Positions 1-5,672 are shown, numbered from the stretch's first letter. The stretch is DNA of 6,375 bases from Bacillota bacterium (GCA_012518325.1 JAAYSR010000138.1:1-6375), one strand, 5' to 3'. The notes: generated by a model from the sequence alone, not told the origin. Numbers and translations: made by a program.

Positions 1-596
1 CAATCGAAGTTGAGAAAACAGTGCAGACAATGACTGAGATTACTGAAGTGGTTAACGCTCTGGCACGGGAAATCAGAGATCTGGGGCGGCAATCAGAAGA
101 GATCGGCAAGATCGTAACATTAATTACAGGGATCGCCAATCAGACCAACCTCCTGGCGTTAAATGCGGCTATCGAAGCTGCCAGGGCCGGCGAGCAAGGA
201 CGAGGCTTTGCTGTGGTTGCCGATGAAGTGCGGGAGTTGGCAGAACAATCCGCCAAGGCTGCTGGGGAAATAACCCACCTTATCCAGCAGATCAAAGACA
301 CTGCCCAGGCATCTGTTGAGCGTACTGCCATGGGCACCGGCAAAGTGAAAGAGGGCATGGAAGTTGCAGCCCACACAGGCCAAGTATTCGCTGAAATAGC
401 AAGTGTCATCGAATCACTGGCAGCTGAAATCGGAGGCGTAGCTGCGACTACCCAAGAGCTGGCAGCCGGAGCTGAAGAGATGAGTGCCACTACCGAACAG
501 CAGTCGGCTTCCACCGAGCAAATGGCCGCCTCAGCCCTGGAAGTGGCAGAGGCCGCGGAAACAGTTGACAAACAGATGGGACGTTTCAAGCTCTAA
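1..596 (+). CDS. Methyl-accepting chemotaxis protein, C-terminal signalling domain (5' partial)
   Basis: The reading frame is open from the first bases of the window (codons in phase with position 3), so the GTG at 21 is not a real start and the sensor, membrane and HAMP parts lie outside. What remains is about 198 residues of the cytoplasmic four-helix-bundle signalling domain. The highly conserved hairpin tip that contacts CheA and CheW lies at about 130-245 and reads IANQTNLLALNAAIEAARAG, then a GRGFAVVADEVR segment. Both sides are Ala/Glu/Gln-rich heptad helices, with methylation-type Glu/Gln pairs near the C-terminus (AEEMSATTEQQSASTEQM). There is no C-terminal NWETF-like pentapeptide for tethering CheR. 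The role is to relay a sensory input to the CheA kinase at a chemoreceptor array. The ligand cannot be told from this part. It converges on the tRNA gene downstream. The family is certain; the subtype is unknown. Confidence 0.97.
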   Translation, partial: IEVEKTVQTMTEITEVVNALAREIRDLGRQSEEIGKIVTLITGIANQTNLLALNAAIEAARAGEQGRGFAVVADEVRELAEQSAKAAGEITHLIQQIKDTAQASVERTAMGTGKVKEGMEVAAHTGQVFAEIASVIESLAAEIGGVAATTQELAAGAEEMSATTEQQSASTEQMAASALEVAEAAETVDKQMGRFKL

Positions 597-610
597 CACA
601 ATTGCAGATC

Positions 611-644
611 AAAAAACTGACATCTGCTTTGAGCAGCATGTCAG
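611..644 (-). terminator. Intrinsic terminator of the tRNA-Arg gene
   Basis: Read on the minus strand, CTGACAT plus CTGC pairs with GCAG plus ATGTCAG, with one bulged G and a five-base loop, and is followed directly by six T. It lies about 30 bases past the CCA end of the tRNA. On the plus strand no T tract directly follows the hairpin, so it probably does not stop the chemoreceptor transcript efficiently. Confidence 0.85.
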
Positions 645-673
645 CCCATCTACACGTCTTTTTAGTTTTGGAG

Positions 674-749
674 TGGCGGCCCCGGCAGGAATCGAACCTG
701 CGGCACATGGTTTAGGAAACCACTGCTCTATCCCCTGAGCTACGGGGCC
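674..749 (-). tRNA. tRNA-Arg (anticodon CCU)
   Basis: The minus strand folds into a full cloverleaf of 76 bases. The acceptor stem GGCCCCG pairs with CGGGGCC, followed by discriminator G and an encoded CCA. The D arm is GCTC/GAGC. The anticodon stem GTGGT/ACCAT closes the loop TTCCTAA, giving anticodon CCU, which reads the arginine codon AGG. The T arm GCAGG/CCTGC closes the loop TTCGATT. The gene stands alone, with its own promoter upstream and terminator downstream. tRNA genes can be integration sites, but no integrase or repeated tRNA 3' end is visible in this window. Confidence 0.97.
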
Positions 750-761
750 GGCTCATTTGTT

Positions 762-790
762 ATTGTACCACAAACCATGCGTTGTTACAA
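762..790 (-). promoter_or_regulatory. Promoter of tRNA-Arg
   Basis: On the minus strand TTGTAA (785-790) and TACAAT (762-767) are separated by exactly 17 bases. The -10 box is preceded by TGG, an extended -10 motif. The predicted start lies a few bases upstream of the mature tRNA 5' end at 749. Together with the terminator this makes a self-contained tRNA transcription unit. Confidence 0.8.
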
Positions 791-844
791 TCACTTTAAG
801 AGGAAGATGGCTAAGGCAGCTTGCCTGCCATTTCTGCCAGGCTG

Positions 845-870
845 GGAGCTCGGTAAGTCATCCGAGCTCC
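845..870 (-). terminator. Hairpin after the PII-like gene, probable transcript end
   Basis: This is a perfect 9 bp stem (GGAGCTCGG / CCGAGCTCC) with an eight-base loop, starting 23 bases beyond the TAG stop of the PII-like gene. On the minus strand it is not followed by a T run, so it is a poor intrinsic terminator by itself. It may act as a 3' end stabiliser or a Rho-assisted stop. On the plus strand only TTT follows. Position suggests the end of the antiporter/PII-like transcript. Confidence 0.45.
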
Positions 871-893
871 TTTAGCTATTCCATCCTTTCGGA

Positions 894-1250
894 CTAGCAC
901 TTTTTGTTACGGCACATGCTGTAAGTCTTGCCGATGGGCACAGAGAACATAAAACCAAGACCTTCTGCCGGCCTGTCGTCAAAGACATCCTGAACTGCTC
1001 CAACCGCCTTTTCTACCATCTCTTCACTCTCCAGAACCGAGAAGATGGTCTTATTGTATGGGCGGGCTGAGTCCATCAGACTTCTTAAAGAGCCAAAGAG
1101 CGGCAGGCTGCGTCCGGCACCGTGGACCATGGCTCCTCCCATACCCTGGCTGTCCAGGACAGTTGCTCCCTTGACACCCACTTTGACAAAACGTTCGAGG
1201 ATTTCGTCCAGTTGATTCACATCATTCAGCACAATGAACAGTGCGTACAT
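894..1250 (-). CDS. PII-like (GlnB-fold) regulatory protein, probable partner of the antiporter
   Basis: The protein has 118 residues, close to the 110-120 of PII proteins, and the expected alternation of strands and helices. Strand MYALFIVL leads into a helix (DVNQLDEILERFVKVG), then GVKGATVLDSQGMGG enters the T-loop region (about residues 36-62). KTIFSVL is the next strand, followed by the helix SEEMVEKAVGAVQDVF and the strand GLGFMFSVPIG. The T-loop has Leu/Phe at 51-52, and the uridylylated Tyr51 of GlnB is absent, so control by GlnD is unlikely. The tail ends in C113-x4-C118, the spacing seen in the SbtB redox loop. The ATG at 1250 has AGAAGG seven bases upstream. It lies 28 bases after the antiporter gene and surely shares its transcript. 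By analogy with AmtB/GlnK and SbtA/SbtB it probably binds and gates that transporter in response to a nucleotide. Ligand and partner are inferred. I would not assign it to the GlnB/GlnK subfamily proper. Confidence 0.8.
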   Translation of the reverse strand: MYALFIVLNDVNQLDEILERFVKVGVKGATVLDSQGMGGAMVHGAGRSLPLFGSLRSLMDSARPYNKTIFSVLESEEMVEKAVGAVQDVFDDRPAEGLGFMFSVPIGKTYSMCRNKKC

Positions 1251-1257
1251 ATGGATA

Positions 1258-1263
1258 CCTTCT
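1258..1263 (-). promoter_or_regulatory. Ribosome binding site of the PII-like gene
   Basis: AGAAGG on the minus strand with a seven-base spacer to the ATG ending at 1250. It lies in the 28-base gap after the antiporter stop, which supports separate initiation within one transcript. Confidence 0.6.
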
Positions 1264-1278
1264 TTCTCTCAAAGTGTA

Positions 1279-2487
1279 TTATGCCAACTCTGCCTGGACA
1301 TCTTCCCGTCCGGCATCCATTCCTCCGATTTCCCCCGCCTTAGAGATGGCAATCTTGGCAAAAATCGGTCCTGAAACTTCGTATACCAACACGCTGAACA
1401 TGATAATGGTCGTAATTGGCACTGCATACTGCGGCAGGAATTGTCTCACCAGGACAGAAAGCCCGATGGAAATTCCTCCTTGGGGCAAAAGTGCCAAACC
1501 AAGGTATTTTTGCACTGTTTCCGGTGCCCTGACATGCCTTGCCCCTATATAAGCGCCAAGGCCCTTGCCGGCCGCCCGGGCTGCGATATAGGCCAGTCCC
1601 ATCAGCCCCACTGACATAAGAATCCTAAGGTCCAGGCTGGCTCCAGCCAAGGTAAAGAAAAGTACGTAGACCGGAGAAGCAAAATCATTAACCGATGCGA
1701 AAACCCTGGTCGAGTGACGCATCACATTTACTACGACAGTTCCCATCACAATATTGGTCAAGAGCGGCGACAGCCCCAGCCAGGTAGACAGCCCAGTGGC
1801 TGCTGCAATCGCGGCCAGGGAAATGCCCTGCATCTCGTCGCGATCCTCAGCCTTTTTCGCTACCCAGGCCAGGATAAAGCCGAGTACCAATCCTAGAGCT
1901 AGGGAGCCAACAATTTCTACCACCGGTTGAACCAGCATCTGGAGAAGCGTGCTCTCAGAGCCCCCCACAGAAAGCCTGGCCAAGGACAGGGCAATCCCAA
2001 AGGCCATGATGCCGAACACGTCGTCCAACGCCACCACTGGCAGTACGGTCCTGGTCAGCGGGCCGTCTGCCCGATACTGGCGCATCACCAGGAGAGTTGC
2101 CGCAGGAGCAGTGGCAGCAGACATGGAAGCAATTACGATGCTGAAGGCAAAGGGCTGGCCGAAGACAAAGTACATAAGGCTGAAAACAACAGCGATCGCG
2201 CCCACCACTTCCAGGAGGGTAATGATAACAATGGATTTGCCGAGCTTAAGCATATCTTTCAGCACAAATTCACTTCCGATGCTGAAGGCAATAATGGCCA
2301 GCGCGACTTCACTGATCACGGCCAATGAATCAATGTCCTGCGCACTGATATACTTGAAAAATGACGGACCCAGGAAAAGCCCCGCAACCAGATAGCCTGA
2401 AACATTAGGCAGTTTGAAGATCCGGGCGATTTTCCCCCCCACCAACCCTACCACTAACACAATTCCAATTTTCAAGAGAACGTCCAA
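1279..2487 (-). CDS. CPA2-family cation/proton antiporter (KefB/NapA type, no RCK domain)
   Basis: This is an integral membrane protein of 402 residues with about 12 hydrophobic segments, probably exchanging Na+ or K+ for H+. Family landmarks are visible: the N-terminal helix and KLPNVSGYLVAGLFLGP (about 25-41), EVALAIIAFSIGSEF (60-74), and the broken-helix segment SAATAPAA (123-130). Two adjacent aspartates in LDDVFGI (D155, D156) form the ion-binding DD motif of electrogenic CPA2 exchangers such as NapA. Further landmarks are a basic residue in AARAAGKG (302-309) and LLPQGGISIGL (333-343). It stops soon after the last membrane segment and lacks the TrkA-N/RCK domain of KefB and KefC, so control must come from elsewhere. 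The start is TTG at 2485-2487, chosen because GGGAGGT sits seven bases upstream. It is first in a unit with the PII-like gene and is preceded by a c-di-AMP riboswitch. Ion specificity cannot be read from sequence. Confidence 0.92.
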   Translation of the reverse strand: MDVLLKIGIVLVVGLVGGKIARIFKLPNVSGYLVAGLFLGPSFFKYISAQDIDSLAVISEVALAIIAFSIGSEFVLKDMLKLGKSIVIITLLEVVGAIAVVFSLMYFVFGQPFAFSIVIASMSAATAPAATLLVMRQYRADGPLTRTVLPVVALDDVFGIMAFGIALSLARLSVGGSESTLLQMLVQPVVEIVGSLALGLVLGFILAWVAKKAEDRDEMQGISLAAIAAATGLSTWLGLSPLLTNIVMGTVVVNVMRHSTRVFASVNDFASPVYVLFFTLAGASLDLRILMSVGLMGLAYIAARAAGKGLGAYIGARHVRAPETVQKYLGLALLPQGGISIGLSVLVRQFLPQYAVPITTIIMFSVLVYEVSGPIFAKIAISKAGEIGGMDAGREDVQAELA

Positions 2488-2494
2488 TTTTACT

Positions 2495-2501
2495 ACCTCC
2501 C
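2495..2501 (-). promoter_or_regulatory. Ribosome binding site fixing the TTG start of the antiporter
   Basis: GGGAGGT on the minus strand, seven bases before TTG at 2485-2487. No ATG or GTG is better placed, and the first residues after TTG (DVLLKIGIVLVV) begin the first membrane helix, so the unusual start codon is favoured. Confidence 0.75.
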
Positions 2502-2511
2502 ACCCATCATG

Positions 2512-2551
2512 ATCTGAAGATTGACTCGTGTGCCTGTCCCTGTCTTCAGAT
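2512..2551 (-). repeat. Inverted repeat in the antiporter leader, with a GGGACAGGCAC motif in the loop
   Basis: Perfect 9-base arms (ATCTGAAGA at 2543-2551 and TCTTCAGAT at 2512-2520, minus-strand reading) enclose 22 bases containing GGGACAGGCACACGAGTC. In RNA this would be a stem-loop about ten bases upstream of the Shine-Dalgarno site. The loop resembles, from memory, the GGGGACAGGCAC-type motifs of REP-like dispersed repeats in Firmicutes. Only one copy is present here, so this identity is unproven. Confidence 0.5.
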
Positions 2552-2576
2552 TGGCCGCTCTGACCCCAGGGGCAAC

Positions 2577-2622
2577 AAAAAAAGCGCTAGGCGTTTTGCT
2601 CTCCGCAAAACGACACTACGCT
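2577..2622 (-). terminator. Intrinsic terminator, expression platform of the c-di-AMP riboswitch
   Basis: On the minus strand AGCG-TAG pairs with CTA-CGCT (one bulged G), and CGTTTTGC pairs with GCAAAACG across a GGAGA loop. An uninterrupted T run follows. The aptamer ends only about ten bases upstream. This is the layout of ydaO-type switches in which ligand binding favours termination. No gene ends here, so it is an attenuator and not an operon end. Confidence 0.9.
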
Positions 2623-2630
2623 CTTGGTGT

Positions 2631-2734
2631 ACTCCTATGGGGTTAGCTGCCGGGTTAGGACGCCCAAGTCGCCCCTCTTGACTTGCAAGATTCACCCCAT
2701 AAACTGGGTCCCCCACTACTGACGGATTCGGAGT
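2631..2734 (-). promoter_or_regulatory. c-di-AMP riboswitch aptamer (ydaO/yuaA class)
   Basis: The minus strand shows the conserved blocks of the ydaO/yuaA class in the right order. CTCCGAATCCGTC is at 2721-2733 and GGGGGACCCAGTTTA follows. GGGGTGAATC is at 2689-2698, then a variable hairpin region, then ACCCGGCAGCTAACCCC around 2637-2654. ACTCC at the 5' end pairs with GGAGT at the 3' end to close P1. Transcription would start just before the aptamer, about seven bases from the -10 box. A terminator follows directly. Established knowledge of the class: it binds c-di-AMP and usually turns expression off, controlling potassium transporters, osmolyte uptake and wall hydrolases. Here it would lower antiporter and PII-like synthesis when c-di-AMP is high. 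Edges are approximate by a few bases. Confidence 0.93.
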
Positions 2735-2746
2735 TAATCTAGCAGT

Positions 2747-2775
2747 ATTATACCGCAAAGTAGCTGAAAAGACAA
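2747..2775 (-). promoter_or_regulatory. Sigma-A promoter of the riboswitch-antiporter unit
   Basis: On the minus strand TTGTCT (2770-2775) and a perfect TATAAT (2747-2752) are 17 bases apart. The predicted start near 2740 is immediately upstream of the aptamer, so the whole riboswitch is included in the transcript. Confidence 0.88.
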
Positions 2776-2786
2776 GTTCAATGCGG

Positions 2787-2810
2787 GAGCCGCCAACATA
2801 CTGGCGGCTC
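2787..2810 (-). terminator. Hairpin after araB, probable end of the kinase transcript
   Basis: This is a perfect 9 bp GC-rich stem (GAGCCGCCA / TGGCGGCTC) with a six-base loop, 22 bases past the araB stop. No T run follows on either strand, so intrinsic termination would be weak. Some read-through into the riboswitch leader is possible, where the attenuator would then act on it. Confidence 0.5.
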
Positions 2811-2832
2811 TCCGGTTGGCTTCCCGTTCCGC

Positions 2833-4500
2833 CTAGAGACTGCGCAGAAGATCCTCCAATACTCCACCCATCTCCAGGTACTTCCGGTAAAGCGCTTCGT
2901 AAGATTTGGCACTTTCCGGCTCCGGCCTGTACTCCCGGGAATAGCCGCTTCCCATACTCTGTTGCGCCTCTCTCAAATCGTGATACAGGCCCGCCGCTGT
3001 TGCCGCACACATGGCGGCGCCCAGCGCTCCTGTTTGATCCGAGTTGACTACCTTAATGGGCATGTTCATGACATCAGAGGTCACCTGCATCACAAACTCG
3101 TTCTTCTTGGGAATGCCGCCCTGGGCAATCACTTCCCTAATCTCCAATCCCTGCTTCCTAAACTGCTCGGCGATGGCACGGGACCCAAAGGCTGTGGCTT
3201 CAACCAGAGCCCTGAAGATTCTAGGGGCATCAGACCCAAGCGTCAAGCCTGCCAGAACTCCCTTCAGCTCCTGATCCGCAAAGGGCGTTCTGCGGCCGTT
3301 GTGCCAATCCAAAGCCAAAACCGTCGTCTCAGCAGGATTGATTTTGGCAGCCTGTTCCGCCAGTTTCACCAGAATGCGATCCCGGGCTGCGCCCAGCTGT
3401 TCTTCCGACAAGCCCAGCTCAGCTTGGAGGGCGTCAAAGGGCCAGAGCAGAAGATCTCTAAACCAGGCATAGATGTCGCCAAAGGCCGACTGTCCTGCCT
3501 CCACCCCAATCATGCCCGGAATCACCGAACCGTCCACTTGCCCGCACATGCCCTCTACCAAGATATCTCCCATGTCTTCTTTGCTGACTGCCATGATATC
3601 GCAGGTGGATGTACCCATGATCTTCATCATGGACTTTTCTGCAATGCCGCCGCCAATGGCACCCATGTGGGCATCTATAGCCCCAACCGCAACAGGAATG
3701 CCTGCCTTCAGGCCAAGTTTTTTTGCCCAGGCTGAAGTCAGATATCCGGCAGCCTGATCCGAGGTATAGGTCTTTTCATACATCCTGCCCCTGAGCCCCT
3801 CCAGGATAGGGTCGAGTTTCGTTAGGAACTCCTCACTGGGCAGACCGCCCCATTCCTCATGCCACATAGCCTTATGGCCGGCTGCACAGCGGCTGCGTTT
3901 CATTGTCAGCGGCTCTTCGGTACCTGTCAGAACTGCAGGGATCCAGTCACAGAGCTCCACCCAGGAAAAGGCGGCTTCCCTCACAGCCGGATCAATCCGG
4001 GAGACGTGCAGGCATTTAGACCACAGCCACTCGGAAGAGTATACTCCCCCGGAGTATTTAGTGAAATCCACTCCGCCCCAGCCTTTGGCAAGCTCGTTAA
4101 TCTCCGCCGCCTCACGCACCGCGGTGTGATCCTTCCAGAGATTGAACATAGCATTAGGATTGTCCTTGAACTCATCCCGCAGGGCCAGGGGGGTTCCCGC
4201 TTCGTCCACAGGGGAAGGGGTGGAACTGGTTGCACCTACCCCTATTGCCGCAACTTTGTCCCCGCTGCCCCGCGGAAGCTTGGCCAGGGCCCCAACGATG
4301 CATTCTTCCAGGCCTTCTAAATAATCGAGGGGATGCTGGCGAAACTGATTAGCCGCCGGGTCACAGTACAAGCCCTTGACCCAGCGCCTGTAATAGGCGA
4401 CGTCCGTAGCCAGCTCTTCTCCCGTCGCAGCATCCACGACCAGTGCCCGTACAGAGTCACTGCCAAAGTCCAGCCCAATTATGTATTTCGCATCACTCAT
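2833..4500 (-). CDS. araB: Ribulokinase (AraB-type FGGY-family sugar kinase)
   Basis: This cytosolic kinase of 555 residues would phosphorylate L-ribulose to L-ribulose 5-phosphate with ATP. It follows E. coli AraB over its whole length: IGLDFGSDSVRALVVDAATGEE (N-terminal ATP loop), YRRWVKGLYCDP, NPNAMFNLWKDHTAV, GGVYSSEWLWSK, WVELCDWIPA, RCAAGHKAMWHEEWGGLP, GAIDAHMGA (catalytic-type Asp, about 276), GTSTCDI, CGQVDGSVIPG, EAGQSAFGDIYAWF, DWHNGRRTP and SDQTGALGAAMCAA. The ATG at 4498-4500 is preferred over the one at 4504-4506, because AAGGAG lies eight bases before the former and only two before the latter. One oddity is the loop normally GVD-x-T-G/A-x-T, which reads GVGATSST (residues 88-95). 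It loses the conserved Asp and carries Ser where Gly or Ala is usual, which may alter substrate choice. It follows the PfkB kinase by 36 bases in one operon. No araA or araD is in the window. Confidence 0.9.
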   Translation of the reverse strand: MSDAKYIIGLDFGSDSVRALVVDAATGEELATDVAYYRRWVKGLYCDPAANQFRQHPLDYLEGLEECIVGALAKLPRGSGDKVAAIGVGATSSTPSPVDEAGTPLALRDEFKDNPNAMFNLWKDHTAVREAAEINELAKGWGGVDFTKYSGGVYSSEWLWSKCLHVSRIDPAVREAAFSWVELCDWIPAVLTGTEEPLTMKRSRCAAGHKAMWHEEWGGLPSEEFLTKLDPILEGLRGRMYEKTYTSDQAAGYLTSAWAKKLGLKAGIPVAVGAIDAHMGAIGGGIAEKSMMKIMGTSTCDIMAVSKEDMGDILVEGMCGQVDGSVIPGMIGVEAGQSAFGDIYAWFRDLLLWPFDALQAELGLSEEQLGAARDRILVKLAEQAAKINPAETTVLALDWHNGRRTPFADQELKGVLAGLTLGSDAPRIFRALVEATAFGSRAIAEQFRKQGLEIREVIAQGGIPKKNEFVMQVTSDVMNMPIKVVNSDQTGALGAAMCAATAAGLYHDLREAQQSMGSGYSREYRPEPESAKSYEALYRKYLEMGGVLEDLLRSL

Positions 4501-4508
4501 GACCATCT

Positions 4509-4514
4509 CTCCTT
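4509..4514 (-). promoter_or_regulatory. Ribosome binding site deciding the araB start
   Basis: AAGGAG on the minus strand, eight bases from the ATG ending at 4500 but only two from the ATG ending at 4506. Normal spacing selects the inner start, giving MSDAKYIIGLDFG. Confidence 0.75.
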
Positions 4515-4536
4515 GTCCAGGGGTATTGTTCCCAGA

Positions 4537-5487
4537 TTACCAATCAGCATCTATTCTTCTCAAATCCACTCTCGGAATAATGCTTTCAATATGTTTCAGC
4601 TCAGGAAAGTCTGTGCCTGCCAATTCTGCAGTGCCCGTTGCCGCAGCCGCAGCCCAGCGGACGGTATCCTCCCAGCCCATTCCCTTGGTCAGCGCCAGGA
4701 CAACTGCCGCAACCAGCGCATCACCGCAGCCGGTAGTGCTGTTGACTGGACTTGCGACCGCCTTGCCCCAGAATAATGGCTCTCCTTTTTTGTAATAGAC
4801 AGCTCCGTCCTCTCCGCAGGATACCACTATCAACTGGATTCCGTACTTGGCAAGCTGTTTGATCGCCCCTACTATTTGCAGCTCGTTCTCCAACTTTTTC
4901 CCAAACAGGTTTTCCAGCTCCTCTTTATTCGGCTTGAGAAAATAGGGTCCCGCCTTTACTCCCTCGGCAAGAGGTGGGCCGGAAGTGTCCAGGCAGACCA
5001 AGACACCGAGGCGATTGCACCTTTGCGTCAGCTCACAGTAAAATGACGTCGAAATCCCCCTGGGCAGACTGCCGGAACAGACAATAAGTTTTGCTTGGGG
5101 AAGCAGCCCCTCCAGGAGCCGCCACAGGGCTGCTTCGTCCTTCCGGGTTATTTCAGGACCAGGCTCATTTAACTCTGTCGTGAGCCGGCTGTCGCTGTCA
5201 TAAATCTTGGTATTCGTGCGGGTTTTGCCCTTCCCTGCCAGCCAGACAAACCTAGGTTCAATCTTGCCGGACTGTAAGGCCTTTGCAATAAATTCCCCTT
5301 CCAGGCCCGCCAAAAAGCCCGTTGCCGTGGAGGGTACATTCCACTGCATCAGTGCCCTGGACACATTCACCCCTTTGCCTCCGGCGGCGGTATGAACATC
5401 CAGAACACGATTGGTCTGCCCGAGGGCGAAGGAGTCAACAATTACGGTGCGATCAACTGCCGGATTCATGGTTAGTGTGACAATCAT
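4537..5487 (-). CDS. PfkB-family hexose-phosphate kinase (1-phosphofructokinase / tagatose-6-phosphate kinase type)
   Basis: This is a cytosolic sugar-phosphate kinase of 316 residues, the usual length for the FruK/LacC group. MIVTLTMNPAVDRTVIVD is the typical N-terminus with the substrate-contacting Asp12. AAGGKGVNVSRAL (34-46) is PfkB signature 1. GKGKTRTNTKI is the usual segment after the lid. VCSGSLPRG and FLKPNKEEL are further family blocks. NSTTGCGDALVAA is signature 2 with the catalytic base Asp256; Cys is in a spot often Ala or Ser. The start is the ATG at 5485-5487, with GGAG six bases upstream. A longer frame to a TTG at 5583 adds 32 residues without family similarity and is not favoured. 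It is the first gene of the unit with araB. The product would be fructose 1,6- or tagatose 1,6-bisphosphate. Which substrate is used cannot be decided, as there is no neighbouring PTS or aldolase here, so no symbol is given. Confidence 0.88.
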   Translation of the reverse strand: MIVTLTMNPAVDRTVIVDSFALGQTNRVLDVHTAAGGKGVNVSRALMQWNVPSTATGFLAGLEGEFIAKALQSGKIEPRFVWLAGKGKTRTNTKIYDSDSRLTTELNEPGPEITRKDEAALWRLLEGLLPQAKLIVCSGSLPRGISTSFYCELTQRCNRLGVLVCLDTSGPPLAEGVKAGPYFLKPNKEELENLFGKKLENELQIVGAIKQLAKYGIQLIVVSCGEDGAVYYKKGEPLFWGKAVASPVNSTTGCGDALVAAVVLALTKGMGWEDTVRWAAAAATGTAELAGTDFPELKHIESIIPRVDLRRIDADW

Positions 5488-5493
5488 TTTGAG

Positions 5494-5497
5494 CTCC
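5494..5497 (-). promoter_or_regulatory. Ribosome binding site of the PfkB-family kinase
   Basis: GGAG on the minus strand with a six-base spacer to ATG at 5485-5487. It supports the 316-residue product over the upstream TTG. Confidence 0.55.
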
Positions 5498-5571
5498 GAG
5501 CCCCCTGGAAACGAAATGCATGGCCTTTCAGCTTTGGCGCTGTGCTTAATAATTCCAGAATAATCTTGTTG

Positions 5572-5624
5572 TTCCTTCCGCAAAAGATGCCAACTTGAGC
5601 TAAACGGCCATATTTGGGAAGGAA
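5572..5624. repeat. Inverted repeat in the divergent kinase/phosphatase promoter region
   Basis: TTCCTTCC at 5572-5579 and GGAAGGAA at 5617-5624 form perfect 8-base arms with a 37-base spacer. The 185 bases between the divergent starts (5488-5672) must hold both promoters. I see no convincing -35/-10 pair on either strand. The arms could be paired operator half-sites or chance purine-rich sequence. Confidence 0.35.
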
Positions 5625-5672
5625 AGACGCCCTAAGAGAAGAAAGGTTACTCCCTGAAAGGATGGAGAATGA

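Larger units (their letters stand above)
2488..2832. other. 345-base non-coding region between araB and the antiporter
   Basis: No credible gene lies here. Read on the minus strand it holds, in order, a hairpin after araB (2787-2810), a sigma-A promoter (2747-2775), a c-di-AMP aptamer (about 2631-2734), a terminator (2577-2622), a leader with an inverted repeat (2512-2551) and the antiporter ribosome binding site (2495-2501). Nearly every part is explained by regulatory RNA. Confidence 0.85.

Noticed and set aside
807..875. Possible 22-codon plus-strand small protein between the tRNA and the PII-like gene
   Set aside because: The purine-rich stretch is only two bases from the ATG. The frame is mostly the sequence of the 845-870 hairpin, and nothing else supports translation.
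1927..2395. Plus-strand open frames of 133 and 148 codons
   Set aside because: Both are antisense to the antiporter membrane helices and have no recognisable domain.
2546..3010. Minus-strand open frame of 154 codons overlapping the end of araB and the riboswitch
   Set aside because: It lies in another frame over the well-supported araB 3' end, then crosses the araB hairpin, promoter, aptamer and terminator. It has no family similarity.
2962..3735. Plus-strand open frame of 257 codons
   Set aside because: Antisense shadow of araB. The araB frame has family motifs throughout, while this frame is low-complexity and lacks a ribosome binding site.
5506..5520. Candidate CcpA (cre) site, TGGAAACGAAATGCA, in front of the kinase operon
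   Set aside because: The centre and one arm fit loosely, but the distance to the closing CA is one base too long and the site is not palindromic. It is too weak to call.
5488..5583. N-terminal extension of the PfkB kinase from a TTG at 5583
   Set aside because: The 32 extra residues precede the family N-terminus (MIVTLTMNP), and the ATG at 5487 has its own GGAG site.
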